Below are positions 1-8,713 of a stretch of 64,000 bases of DNA, one piece after another. The notes below the pieces were generated by a model. That model was not told the DNA's origin. It did not search any database and worked only from the letters and a program-made list of their open reading frames with translations. Numbering within the stretch: position 1 is the first letter of the stretch; every line of letters begins with the position of its first letter. Position numbers and translations under genes: made by a program. Origin of the DNA: JACTOJ01 sp032335695 (GTDB lineage Bacteria > Bacillota > Clostridia > Clostridiales > Clostridiaceae). Where the stretch lies: NCBI RefSeq assembly GCF_032335695.1, contig NZ_JACTOJ010000003.1:248001-312000 (forward strand). The letters run 5' to 3'.

Positions 1-1
1 C

Positions 2-286
2 CCATTTTGGGTATCACCAGATGGTACCAAGATTGTTTATGTAAATTTGGCAATTGAAAATAATGAAGAAGAATGGAATTTGTATTCAGCTAGAATAAAT
101 GGAAATATTTTAACAGGCAAAACCTGTATATATAAAAATTATGGTAGTGATAGCTCCAGCCTTAGAAATATTCAATGGAGTCCAGATAGTAAAAAAGTTT
201 TATTTTTTAAATTTAGTGACGAATATATAAAAAATCAATATCCTTTTTTTAATAAAAATGAAGTTAATGTTTTCACCTTTAAATAA
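2..286 (+). CDS. C-terminal part of a TolB/WD40-like beta-propeller protein (5' end outside window)
   Basis: The reading frame is open from base 2, so the gene begins before the window. Two propeller-type repeats are visible, SPDGTKIVYV near the left edge and SPDSKKVLFF further on, each followed by a short beta strand; this SPDG pattern is typical of TolB-like or dipeptidyl-peptidase-like propeller blades. Only about 94 residues are present, ending at a TAA. Substrate or partner cannot be judged from this fragment. A hairpin follows at 325-348. Confidence 0.6.
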   Translation, partial: PFWVSPDGTKIVYVNLAIENNEEEWNLYSARINGNILTGKTCIYKNYGSDSSSLRNIQWSPDSKKVLFFKFSDEYIKNQYPFFNKNEVNVFTFK

Positions 287-324
287 TGCAAAGGTAAAGT
301 TTTTAATGAATATGATGTAGAGAT

Positions 325-348
325 AAAATGGGCTTAAAAGCCCATTTT
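325..348. terminator. Hairpin between convergent genes, probable bidirectional terminator
   Basis: AAAATGGGCTT and its complement AAGCCCATTTT flank a 2-nt centre, giving a stem with A-run and T-run on both sides. It lies between the converging propeller gene and the GH5 cellulase gene. Confidence 0.65.
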
Positions 349-368
349 ACGGGGGGATATTCTAGCAA

Positions 369-1781
369 CTATTTGTTTTTGTAGTATTCCCCTAAAGATA
401 TTCCATTTGCTCCTAGAGGTATTTGATGATCAAGCCCTATAAATTTCCCATCTGATTGCCAAAGGGCTGGCTTTAATAAGGCATATATTGCTTCGTCCCA
501 GGTTTTCCAGTCATAACCTAAAAGACCACCAGTATCTCCGGAATTTGGATTCAAACACCAGAAGGTTTGATTTATGTGATTAGCAACTATATAATCTCTT
601 AAATAGGTCATCCATTTCTGATTTTTTCCGCCATCCATCTGGCCGCCCCATTCTCCTATTAAAAGAGGAGCTATCCCTTTATCATTTATATATGCCCAGC
701 TATTATACCAATAATCATCAAGCAATGTCTGCTGAGTGAAATCCTTATCAAACCAGGGCTGGTCTGATACTGAAGGCCCGTAATCATGAGGTGAATATAC
801 TATTTGGCTATTTAAAGTTCCTAAATCAATTGGATAATCCTTTACTCCTCTTAAATTGCCTCCCCACCAAGCACTGTACCAAGGTGAAGTTTCAGAATTA
901 GAACCCCAGATGTCAGGAGTAGCATAAGTGTAGCCTTTTTCTGTTTTCGGATATTGCTCAATGCCTTCAATCATTATTAGCAGTTTTGGATTAGTGGCAA
1001 GTACGGCTTTTGAACACCTTTCAGCGGCATATTTCCAATTGTTTTCGTCTTGGGAATTATCCCATTTTGCAATATTTGAAGGTACATCAGCAGAATAACC
1101 TCTTTTTCCATGCGGTTCATTTTTTAAGTCAAAGGCTAAAATGGTATCATCATTTTTATATTTATTGGCCAGCCATGCTAAAGTATCTATCCACTTATCT
1201 GTAGTTATTATACCAGCTGTGGAAGTATTTAAGCCGTACCATAATGGATAATTCTGACCTGAGTTATTAGCATCGGGACTATGAACATCTACCATAACCT
1301 TTATTCCTAGCTGTTTGCAGTATCCCATTATGACATCAAATATTTCCATGCTGTTTTTAACACTTTTGGTATTAGGATCATAAAAATCAGGATTGCAAAC
1401 GAAGTAGGGAGGGTTGTTGGAGGCTGTCACACTTGAAACCTTATTTGGATTTCCTATCATCCAGCTGTATAGAAGTTCAGAGGAAATGGGGATTCTTAAA
1501 AATCCTATACCCCTATTTGCCACATCTGTAAGTATGGTCTTTATATCATACCAAGCACCATGTAATACGTTTTCACTGCAATTAAACCCAAACCAATTAG
1601 CTCCAGTAAGCCAAACTTCCTTACCATTCATATCGTAAATCTTATTGCCTACACAGTGAAGCCAATCATCGTTGTTGGTATCAGCTGCTCGTACTTTCAA
1701 GGCTTTGTTATAGTATGTGGTGGAAATTAAAGTCATTAAAACAAGAAGTAATGAAAAAAATTTCTTGAGCTTTTTCATCAT
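369..1781 (-). CDS. Secreted GH5 endo-beta-1,4-glucanase (cellulase)
   Basis: A 470-residue protein with an N-terminal signal peptide (KKLKK followed by a hydrophobic stretch, likely cleaved near VRA-AD at residues 31-33). The catalytic domain fills the rest. The GH5 acid/base lies in DLKNEPHG (Glu222) and the nucleophile in LLIGEWGG (Glu377); HDYG at about 332-335 is another family motif. Such enzymes hydrolyse internal beta-1,4 bonds in cellulose or mixed-linked glucan outside the cell. There is no dockerin, carbohydrate-binding module or S-layer domain, so it appears to be a free enzyme rather than a cellulosome component. The ATG-ATG start has AAGGAGA 8 nt upstream. The next upstream gene on the same strand is an AraC regulator, a possible activator. 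Confidence 0.93.
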   Translation of the reverse strand: MMKKLKKFFSLLLVLMTLISTTYYNKALKVRAADTNNDDWLHCVGNKIYDMNGKEVWLTGANWFGFNCSENVLHGAWYDIKTILTDVANRGIGFLRIPISSELLYSWMIGNPNKVSSVTASNNPPYFVCNPDFYDPNTKSVKNSMEIFDVIMGYCKQLGIKVMVDVHSPDANNSGQNYPLWYGLNTSTAGIITTDKWIDTLAWLANKYKNDDTILAFDLKNEPHGKRGYSADVPSNIAKWDNSQDENNWKYAAERCSKAVLATNPKLLIMIEGIEQYPKTEKGYTYATPDIWGSNSETSPWYSAWWGGNLRGVKDYPIDLGTLNSQIVYSPHDYGPSVSDQPWFDKDFTQQTLLDDYWYNSWAYINDKGIAPLLIGEWGGQMDGGKNQKWMTYLRDYIVANHINQTFWCLNPNSGDTGGLLGYDWKTWDEAIYALLKPALWQSDGKFIGLDHQIPLGANGISLGEYYKNK

Positions 1782-1879
1782 AAATAAGTCTCCTTAATTA
1801 AAATACTTTATAACATTTTACTGAAGAAGCAAATTAAAAAAATCACCTCCATGAAAATTGTTAAACCACAGTACCTATC

Positions 1880-1895
1880 AGTAAATGTTTACTTT
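1880..1895 (-). promoter_or_regulatory. Possible regulator or cre-like site upstream of the cellulase gene
   Basis: On the minus strand the sequence reads AAAGTAAACATTTACT, about 100 bp before the GH5 start. A very similar AAAGTAAACGTTATCT precedes the GH52 gene (2931-2946). The shared core suggests a common regulator, CcpA or the neighbouring AraC protein; which one is inference. Confidence 0.35.
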
Positions 1896-1961
1896 AACTA
1901 ATAGGTTTTTATGCATAATATGAGTAAATGCAGGGCTGTTTTTACAATTAATAAATAAAGA

Positions 1962-2795
1962 TCATTTCTTGTTTTTCCTTAAGCTTGAGGGAGTATATCC
2001 CTTAAGCTTCTTAAAAGCTCTATTGAAGCTTCGTATGCTGTTAAAGCCGCTGTCTAGAGCTATATCAGTTATAGCCTTGTTTGTGTTAATTATCATGTCT
2101 TCTGCGTTAAAAAGTCTCATAGTATTAATATAAGTCTTTAAATTTGTACCCGTTAGAACATTGAAATATTTGCTTAAATTATAAGGATCCATATTCAAAT
2201 TTTTAGCGATCATTTCTAAAGAAATGTCTAGATGATAATTGTCTTCTATATAACTGAAAACTCTTTGCATGCTTCTAATTTTTGAAGAGTTACCTTGCGA
2301 AGTATCTATTTTTATATCCACATTTCTTAACAAAATTCCACAAAGCTCATTTAGACCTGACTTGATGAAAAGCTCGTAATAATCATTTTTTGAATTAAAT
2401 TCTCCTAATATATTTTTAAGTATAGCTTTTATTTTTGAGAGCTCACAGCTTTCTATAATGGAGTTTGATACTACAGGAGAGGAGAAGCGTCCCTTTGGGG
2501 GCCAAATTGAGGGAAGACCAATAAATTCTGTTTTAAATACAAGGGTTATCATTTTAGAATGAATTTCTGAACTCTCATAGTAATGAATGTCGCCACTATT
2601 AAATAAGGCTATATCTCCTTCTTTAAGCAGATATTTTTGGTTATTTACACCTATATAAATATTTCCTTCTATAATATAGCTGAGTTCAGCATCATTGTGC
2701 CAGTGAGCAAGATAGTTTAGGTTTTCATTTTCATAGATTGAAACCTGTATGTCATCATATAATGAGTCAGATCGATTTTCATAAAAATAATTCAT
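1962..2795 (-). CDS. AraC-family transcriptional regulator with N-terminal cupin domain
   Basis: 277 residues. Residues about 15-90 form a cupin-like sensor (HWHNDAELSYIIEGN, then GDIALFNSGDIHYYES), the usual sugar-binding part of AraC regulators. Residues about 175-275 hold two helix-turn-helix motifs ending in DIALDSGFNSIRSFNRAFKK and LKGYTPSSLRK, the family signature. The gene lies between the cellulase and, divergently, the GH52 beta-xylosidase, so control of plant-polysaccharide degradation is likely but inferred. The ATG is preceded by AAGGTGATGGT. Confidence 0.9.
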   Translation of the reverse strand: MNYFYENRSDSLYDDIQVSIYENENLNYLAHWHNDAELSYIIEGNIYIGVNNQKYLLKEGDIALFNSGDIHYYESSEIHSKMITLVFKTEFIGLPSIWPPKGRFSSPVVSNSIIESCELSKIKAILKNILGEFNSKNDYYELFIKSGLNELCGILLRNVDIKIDTSQGNSSKIRSMQRVFSYIEDNYHLDISLEMIAKNLNMDPYNLSKYFNVLTGTNLKTYINTMRLFNAEDMIINTNKAITDIALDSGFNSIRSFNRAFKKLKGYTPSSLRKNKK

Positions 2796-2930
2796 ACCAT
2801 CACCTTATTAATCATTATATTAAATTCACCAATTTTTGTCTAGTTAATATATTTTTTATGTCGAGTAATTATCTTGATAGGTAAATATAATTAAATATGT
2901 AGTGCAGTAAAAATATAGAAGATTACAACT

Positions 2931-2946
2931 AAAGTAAACGTTATCT
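2931..2946 (+). promoter_or_regulatory. Possible regulator or cre-like site upstream of the GH52 gene
   Basis: AAAGTAAACGTTATCT lies about 65 bp before the GH52 start and resembles both a catabolite-responsive element (TGNAANCGNNNNCA) and the site at 1880-1895. Confidence 0.35.
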
Positions 2947-3008
2947 TGGCTATTTATTAGAAAGCAGAACCTAATAAACAAACTTATTATAAGAAGGGAA
3001 GATTTTAA

Positions 3009-5048
3009 ATGGAGAATAAGTCATTTTATGCTCACCATAGTGCTTTTGGTGCATTTTCAAGTTTTATGGTCGGAAAGCTAGGAATGGGAGGAGGTTTTGT
3101 ACTAAGCGATGTAAAGCCTCCGAAAAATAATATATATATAGGCTATAAACAGGAAAACAGCATCAAGCTTATGCCATTTTGTGCAATAAATGATAAGAGC
3201 GCTGAAGAAGAATTCACTGGGGAAATTATTTCAACAAAAAATGGCAGATCTATTTCTTTATTTAAAGAAGACGAAATAGATAGGGACATGGGGTGGAGCT
3301 TCGATACCTGGTCTGCAGGGAACTTTAAGTTCTCTATTATTACTCCTTTTGGAGAAGTAAAAGAACCTTCTACTATGACGGAAGAAGAAAAGAAATTTGC
3401 TTTTGCTCCGGTTATATTTGCTAAGCTCACCTTTGATAATAGAGAAAATAATAGTGATGCAGAAATGATATTTGGGTTAGAAGGTCTTAAAAGAAGACTA
3501 TCTATTTCTACAGCAGGTAAATATCTTGGAGCAGCTTGTGAAAGAAGCTATGGTTTTGCAGTATTAGCCTCTAAAGATATCAAAGAATTATCAAGACTAG
3601 ATATACTCTCATCTTGGGCTAATGACAATTATGAAAATCATGATCTTGGAAGAGCTCCATCCTTGCTTTTTAAGGTTCCTGCAGGAGAGATAAGAACTTA
3701 CACCATAGCTCTTGCTACCTATCAGCAGGGTATCATAACTACAGGAATCGATACAAGCTTTTATTATACTGGATTATTTAAATCCTTAGAAGAGGTATTA
3801 GCTTATGGAATAAAAAATCTTGATGCCTACATGAAGTTGGCAGAAAAAAGGGATAATGAACTTAAAGAAAGCAATTTAAATGAATATAGAAGATTTATGA
3901 TAGCTCATGCAACACATAGCTATCATGCTAGCAGTCAACTGATGAAGAGGGAAGATGGCTCTCCCATTTGGGTAGTTAATGAAGGTGAATATATAATGAT
4001 GAATACCTTCGATTTAACAGTAGACCATATATTTTATGAGATGAAATTTCATCCGTGGACAATTACAAATGCCTTAGATTTATTTGTGGAAAGATATAGT
4101 TATTATGATCAAGCGGGTATAGCATTTACCCATGATATGGGAGTGGCTAATGGATTTTCTCCAAAACAATATTCTTCCTATGAACTTCCAAATCTTAAGG
4201 GCTGCTTTAGCTACATGACCCATGAAGAATTGCTTAATTGGACATTAACTGGTGGAGTTTATGCTTTAAAGATGGGAGACACAGTTTGGACAAATCAAAA
4301 CATAGATATTTTTATAAAATGTTTTGATTCATTATCAAAAAGAGATAAAAATAAGGATGGAATAATGGATGTGGACAGCGAAAGATGCCAGTCTGGTTCA
4401 GAGATAACAACCTATGACAGCTTGGATGTTAGTCTTGGACAGGCAAGAAATAATCTTTATTTAGGAGTTAAGAGCTGGTCTGCTTATGTGCTGCTTCATA
4501 AAATTTTTGAAAAGCATAATCTGAAAGAACTCTCTTTTAAGTCTGTAGAGAAAGCTAAAGCAGCTGCAGCTTCAATAGTAAGCAAATTTAATGAAAAGGA
4601 AAACTATATTCCGGCGGTGTTTGAAAATGGAAATGAATCGAGAATAATTCCAGCGGTGGAGGCGCTCATATATCCATATATAACAGGAGATAAGGATTCA
4701 GTGAGTGAAGATGGGACTTACAGAGAACTTATTAATGTGCTTAAAAAGCACATTAGAACAATAATGAAACCTGGGATTTGCATAGATGAGGTTTCTGGAG
4801 GCTGGAAACTCTCTTCTACCAGTAAGAATACTTGGAACAGCAAGATATTTTTGTGTCAGTATGTAATAAAGGAAATACTTCATATAGATTTTGAAAAAGA
4901 AGAGGAATGGGATAGAGTTCATGCAAGCTGGCAGCAGTTAAGCTGCAGCTTAGATGGAGCTACGGATCAAGTAAACAGCGATACAGGAAGTCCAAGAGGA
5001 AGCAGGCTTTATCCGAGGCTTGTAACAAACATTCTATGGATGAATTAG
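3009..5048 (+). CDS. GH52 beta-xylosidase
   Basis: 679 residues, close to the usual length of GH52 enzymes, which release xylose from the non-reducing end of xylo-oligosaccharides with retention. Family hallmarks are visible along the chain: AHHSAFGAFSSF at 8-19, IWVVNEGEY at 320-328 carrying the nucleophile glutamate (Glu325 or Glu327 by alignment from memory to the Geobacillus enzyme), FTHDMGVAN at 373-381, and SGSEITTYDSLDVSLGQARN at about 462-481 carrying the acid/base aspartate (Asp470 by the same comparison). There is no signal peptide, so it acts inside the cell on imported xylo-oligosaccharides. The start is set by AAGGGAAG upstream of the ATG. It sits next to a YesMN/LplABC importer that could supply its substrate. 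Confidence 0.92.
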   Translation: MENKSFYAHHSAFGAFSSFMVGKLGMGGGFVLSDVKPPKNNIYIGYKQENSIKLMPFCAINDKSAEEEFTGEIISTKNGRSISLFKEDEIDRDMGWSFDTWSAGNFKFSIITPFGEVKEPSTMTEEEKKFAFAPVIFAKLTFDNRENNSDAEMIFGLEGLKRRLSISTAGKYLGAACERSYGFAVLASKDIKELSRLDILSSWANDNYENHDLGRAPSLLFKVPAGEIRTYTIALATYQQGIITTGIDTSFYYTGLFKSLEEVLAYGIKNLDAYMKLAEKRDNELKESNLNEYRRFMIAHATHSYHASSQLMKREDGSPIWVVNEGEYIMMNTFDLTVDHIFYEMKFHPWTITNALDLFVERYSYYDQAGIAFTHDMGVANGFSPKQYSSYELPNLKGCFSYMTHEELLNWTLTGGVYALKMGDTVWTNQNIDIFIKCFDSLSKRDKNKDGIMDVDSERCQSGSEITTYDSLDVSLGQARNNLYLGVKSWSAYVLLHKIFEKHNLKELSFKSVEKAKAAAASIVSKFNEKENYIPAVFENGNESRIIPAVEALIYPYITGDKDSVSEDGTYRELINVLKKHIRTIMKPGICIDEVSGGWKLSSTSKNTWNSKIFLCQYVIKEILHIDFEKEEEWDRVHASWQQLSCSLDGATDQVNSDTGSPRGSRLYPRLVTNILWMN

Positions 5049-5252
5049 AAGTTATAAATGATATTTAAGATATATACAAATAAGCATTAGAGAATTAGAG
5101 GAAGGCAGCTTTTATAATATAGGAAAGAAGTCTTCTTCTTTGCACATTATAGTGTAAGCATATATAATGAAAATGTATACATAATTTTTTACTTTATTAA
5201 AATATGTATGATTGTAAATATAAAAAAATCACAGGCTTAGGGGGAGATTTTG

Positions 5253-6833
5253 ATGTTTAAGGTTTTACTAGTAGATGATGAAAACTCAGTAATAGAGCTT
5301 TTGGAAAGCTTAATTGACTGGGAAGCCTTAGGATATACTATATGTGGCACGGCATCAGATGGTGAAGAAGCTCTAAAAATTCTTAAACAATGCAATCCGG
5401 ATTTGGCGCTTATAGATATACGTATGCCTAAAATCAATGGACTACAGCTTTTGCATCAAGCTTCTGAAATGCTATATTTAAAAACAAAATTTATTATTTT
5501 GAGTGCATATAGTGATTTTAATTATGCAAAAACCGCCATGCGATATAAAGTGAAGGATTATATACTAAAGCCTATAGATGATGAAGAAATAGTTGAAACT
5601 CTAAAGAGAGTAAGCAGCGAAATTATAAATGATATTCATAAGCTTAAGGCAGAGAGAAATAAAGAAAAGTTTGAGGCTAACAATTATATTAACAGCCTCA
5701 TAAAGTATGAGATGAATGCAAATATTGCTGATAAATGCAGAGAAATTCTGGATTTGAATAATAATTTATTTAAGTGTGCATTGATAGAAATCAATGAATT
5801 TGAAAAATGGATGAATGATTTTGACGATATGGAGATTTATAAGAAGAGGCTGACTGTAAGAAAAGTAATTGAAAATACTGTGGGAAGTGAGCAGGTTCTT
5901 AATATATTTGATGACGATGTTAATAGATTTGGACTAATAATAACTCAGGAGGTTTTTAATAATGAAGAGCAGTATCTGAAAAATTTGGCAGCATATATAA
6001 ATAGGGAGTGTAAATGTTCTGTTTCAGTGGCGTTGAGTGAGAAGTCAGAAGATATACAGGATATGAGTAAATTATATAAGCATGCATTTACGGCTCTTCA
6101 GTATAGACTTTTTCAGATGAATGACGAAATTTTATATTACGATAGAATTAAGAATATTTCATTAGACTACAATTTTTATGAGTCCAATCCTGAGGCGTTA
6201 TTACAAGATATAAAAAATAAAAATATAGATGGAATAAAAAATAAGATAAATGATGTCTTTAATGAATTCTATAAAAGAAAATGCGCTTCAGAGGTTATTG
6301 AAAATTATATAGAGAATATTGAATTTGAAATATTAAAGCATATACATGCTCATAATGGCAATATAGACGAAATTATAAAAAAATTAAAAAATATCAGTAC
6401 CATTGTTGGAAAGGTATCAGTTAACTTCTTGAAGGAAGAATTTTATAGGTTATGCTTAGATATGTCGGATTATTATAAGAGTGTTAGTATTAGAAGCTCT
6501 AAAGACGTAATCATAGAAATAAAAGATTACGTACATAAAAATTATGAAAGAGATTTAAAGCTGCAGGAGATCGCTAAGGATTATTTTATAAATCCTGTAT
6601 ATCTTGGCAAAGTATTCACCAAATCGGTTGGCATGCATTTTAATGAATATTTGAATAATGTTAGGATAGAAGAAGCAAAAAAGCTTCTTAGAAGAACAGA
6701 TATGAAAATTTCTAATATTGCTTCCAAAGTAGGATATAGTGATTCAGACTATTTTGTAAGTAAATTCAAAGTGATCACAGGAAATTTACCTTCGGATTAT
6801 AGGAGAAAAAATCATGTTGAGAACAAAATGTGA
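5253..6833 (+). CDS. YesN-type response regulator (REC + AraC helix-turn-helix)
   Basis: 526 residues from the ATG at 5253, chosen over the in-frame TTG three bases earlier because GGGGAG is 7 nt upstream of the ATG. Residues 1-115 are a receiver domain with acidic pocket Asp8-Asp9, phosphoacceptor Asp55 (LIDIRMP), Ser84 and Lys106. A long linker of about 300 residues follows, then an AraC DNA-binding domain at about 425-525 (NPVYLGKVFTKSVGMHFNEY and IASKVGYSDSDYFVSKFK). The downstream sensor kinase gene overlaps its end, and a second YesN follows that kinase. It probably activates carbohydrate uptake or degradation genes. Confidence 0.92.
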   Translation: MFKVLLVDDENSVIELLESLIDWEALGYTICGTASDGEEALKILKQCNPDLALIDIRMPKINGLQLLHQASEMLYLKTKFIILSAYSDFNYAKTAMRYKVKDYILKPIDDEEIVETLKRVSSEIINDIHKLKAERNKEKFEANNYINSLIKYEMNANIADKCREILDLNNNLFKCALIEINEFEKWMNDFDDMEIYKKRLTVRKVIENTVGSEQVLNIFDDDVNRFGLIITQEVFNNEEQYLKNLAAYINRECKCSVSVALSEKSEDIQDMSKLYKHAFTALQYRLFQMNDEILYYDRIKNISLDYNFYESNPEALLQDIKNKNIDGIKNKINDVFNEFYKRKCASEVIENYIENIEFEILKHIHAHNGNIDEIIKKLKNISTIVGKVSVNFLKEEFYRLCLDMSDYYKSVSIRSSKDVIIEIKDYVHKNYERDLKLQEIAKDYFINPVYLGKVFTKSVGMHFNEYLNNVRIEEAKKLLRRTDMKISNIASKVGYSDSDYFVSKFKVITGNLPSDYRRKNHVENKM

Positions 6834-8658
6834 AAGGGTGATTACTTTGATTAGAAGGAAGAAACTTCCCAACTTAATAAATGATATTCCTTTAAATTTT
6901 AAATTTCTATTGATATATATTCTTTGTGTATTAGTACCCATAATGACAATTAATTTAATTTATAGTGCAAAAATATCTAATGACGTGAAAAAAAGAGAGA
7001 CGGAAAATTACAATATATCTATCAATAGAACAGAGAAAGATATCTACAATATTATAGATGCATGTGCTAATGTGAGCTATTCAGTATCCTCTGATAAAAG
7101 CTTGTATGAAGCATTAGAAGCAAAGTATAAAGGGGACAGCGAATATTATCAAACTTATAATGATACACTAAGAGATCGTATAACAAGCTATATTCCAGTT
7201 CATAGTGATATTAGTGAAATAACCGTATATACCTCCAATGACACTATAGATAATGGAGGAAATTATTATTATATTAATCAATCTGTTATAGATTCACCTT
7301 GGTATAAGAACATTGAAAAGGTGAGTAATAAAATAATTTTATACACCTATAGAGATAAAGATAGCAATGTAATTAATTATAATCCACTGCATTTAAGTAT
7401 TTTACGTCAGCTGAATGAGTTTGCATCCAGTAGTGATCCATACAACCATGTTCTTAAGATAGATATTAATATAAATGAAATATACGATATATTCGACAGA
7501 GAAAGGGATTATTTTAGTTTTTTATTGGTTGATCCTGAAAATAGAATAGTTTGCTCAACTGATCACAAATACGAAAAGGACTTATTTGAGCAATATACAA
7601 AACTTGACAGCGTAAAATTTGGTAAAACTGCACAGGATTATCTAAAAGTGGACCTTGGTAACAATGGATATTTGGCTGGCTGGAATATAGTAGCAATGCC
7701 AAATCGAGAGAATATTACCAAGGAGGCTTATGAATCTAATATTTTTGTAGCAGCTGTTAGTATCGGTGTTACAGTTCTTGCTTCATTGCTTATTTGGATT
7801 ATTGTCAGGTCCTATAACTATAGAGTAAAAAAGCTTTTGAAACATATGAAAAAAGTAGAAAATCAAAACTTTGAATTAATTGAGACGTCTGAAGGAAAGG
7901 ATGAAATAGGAGAGCTGATACTCAGCTTTAATATGATGACCTCAGAAATAAATACTCTTATAAATGATGTATATAAGCTGGAAATTAAAAAGAAAGATTT
8001 AGAAATTCAGCGAGTTCAAGCTGAACTGAGATTTCTTCAAAGTCAGATTGATCCTCATTTCCTTTTTAATACTTTAAATGCAGTAATGGCTATCTGTGTA
8101 AAAAATAATTATGAAGATCTTACAGAAGTTATAAAATATCTTTCAAAGATTTTTAGAAGACTTGTAAGCTGGAAAGATGATCTGGTTACCATAGGAGAAG
8201 AAATCTCTTTTACTGAGATGTACCTTAAGATAGAAAAATTCAGATTTTTGGAGAAATTTCATTATGAAATTCACGTGGATGAAGAAACACTCGCTTTGAG
8301 GATACCTAAGATGAGTATACAGACTCTTGTAGAGAATGCGTGCAAACATGGCATTCAGAATATCTCGGATGTAGGAGTAGTAAAAATAAAAGTGACACAG
8401 GATGAAAAATTTGCCCATATTTATGTGGAAGATAATGGCGGAGGAATTGAAGAAGATAAATTAAAAGAAATCATGGAAGGCTTAAGTGAGGAAGATAATT
8501 TATTTGAAAATATAGGTATAAGGAATGTTTATAAACGTCTTAGGCTTTATTATGGTGATGACATTGAGTTTGACATAAAAAGTGCTATAAATAAGGGTAC
8601 AACAATACATTATGGTATTGATAAAAGCGTAATCAATAAAAATAAATATATTGAATAA
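6814..8658 (+). CDS. YesM-type membrane sensor histidine kinase
   Basis: 614 residues. Transmembrane segments at about 28-48 and 308-330 enclose a roughly 250-residue extracellular sensor, followed by a HAMP region, a His_kinase domain with the phosphoacceptor His415 in SQIDPHFLFNTLNAV, and an ATP-binding domain (VENACKHG, VEDNGGGIEE). This is the LytS/YesM class that pairs with YesN regulators. The ATG used has AGGAGA upstream and overlaps the previous gene by 20 bp; an in-frame TTG at 6847, preceded by AAAGGGTGA, is a possible alternative that keeps the first transmembrane helix. Confidence 0.9.
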   Translation: MLRTKCERVITLIRRKKLPNLINDIPLNFKFLLIYILCVLVPIMTINLIYSAKISNDVKKRETENYNISINRTEKDIYNIIDACANVSYSVSSDKSLYEALEAKYKGDSEYYQTYNDTLRDRITSYIPVHSDISEITVYTSNDTIDNGGNYYYINQSVIDSPWYKNIEKVSNKIILYTYRDKDSNVINYNPLHLSILRQLNEFASSSDPYNHVLKIDININEIYDIFDRERDYFSFLLVDPENRIVCSTDHKYEKDLFEQYTKLDSVKFGKTAQDYLKVDLGNNGYLAGWNIVAMPNRENITKEAYESNIFVAAVSIGVTVLASLLIWIIVRSYNYRVKKLLKHMKKVENQNFELIETSEGKDEIGELILSFNMMTSEINTLINDVYKLEIKKKDLEIQRVQAELRFLQSQIDPHFLFNTLNAVMAICVKNNYEDLTEVIKYLSKIFRRLVSWKDDLVTIGEEISFTEMYLKIEKFRFLEKFHYEIHVDEETLALRIPKMSIQTLVENACKHGIQNISDVGVVKIKVTQDEKFAHIYVEDNGGGIEEDKLKEIMEGLSEEDNLFENIGIRNVYKRLRLYYGDDIEFDIKSAINKGTTIHYGIDKSVINKNKYIE

Positions 8659-8713
8659 AAAGGTGAGGTTTTATTAGGATTTACAAGTATTAGATTTTAA
8701 AGGAGTGTTTTTC

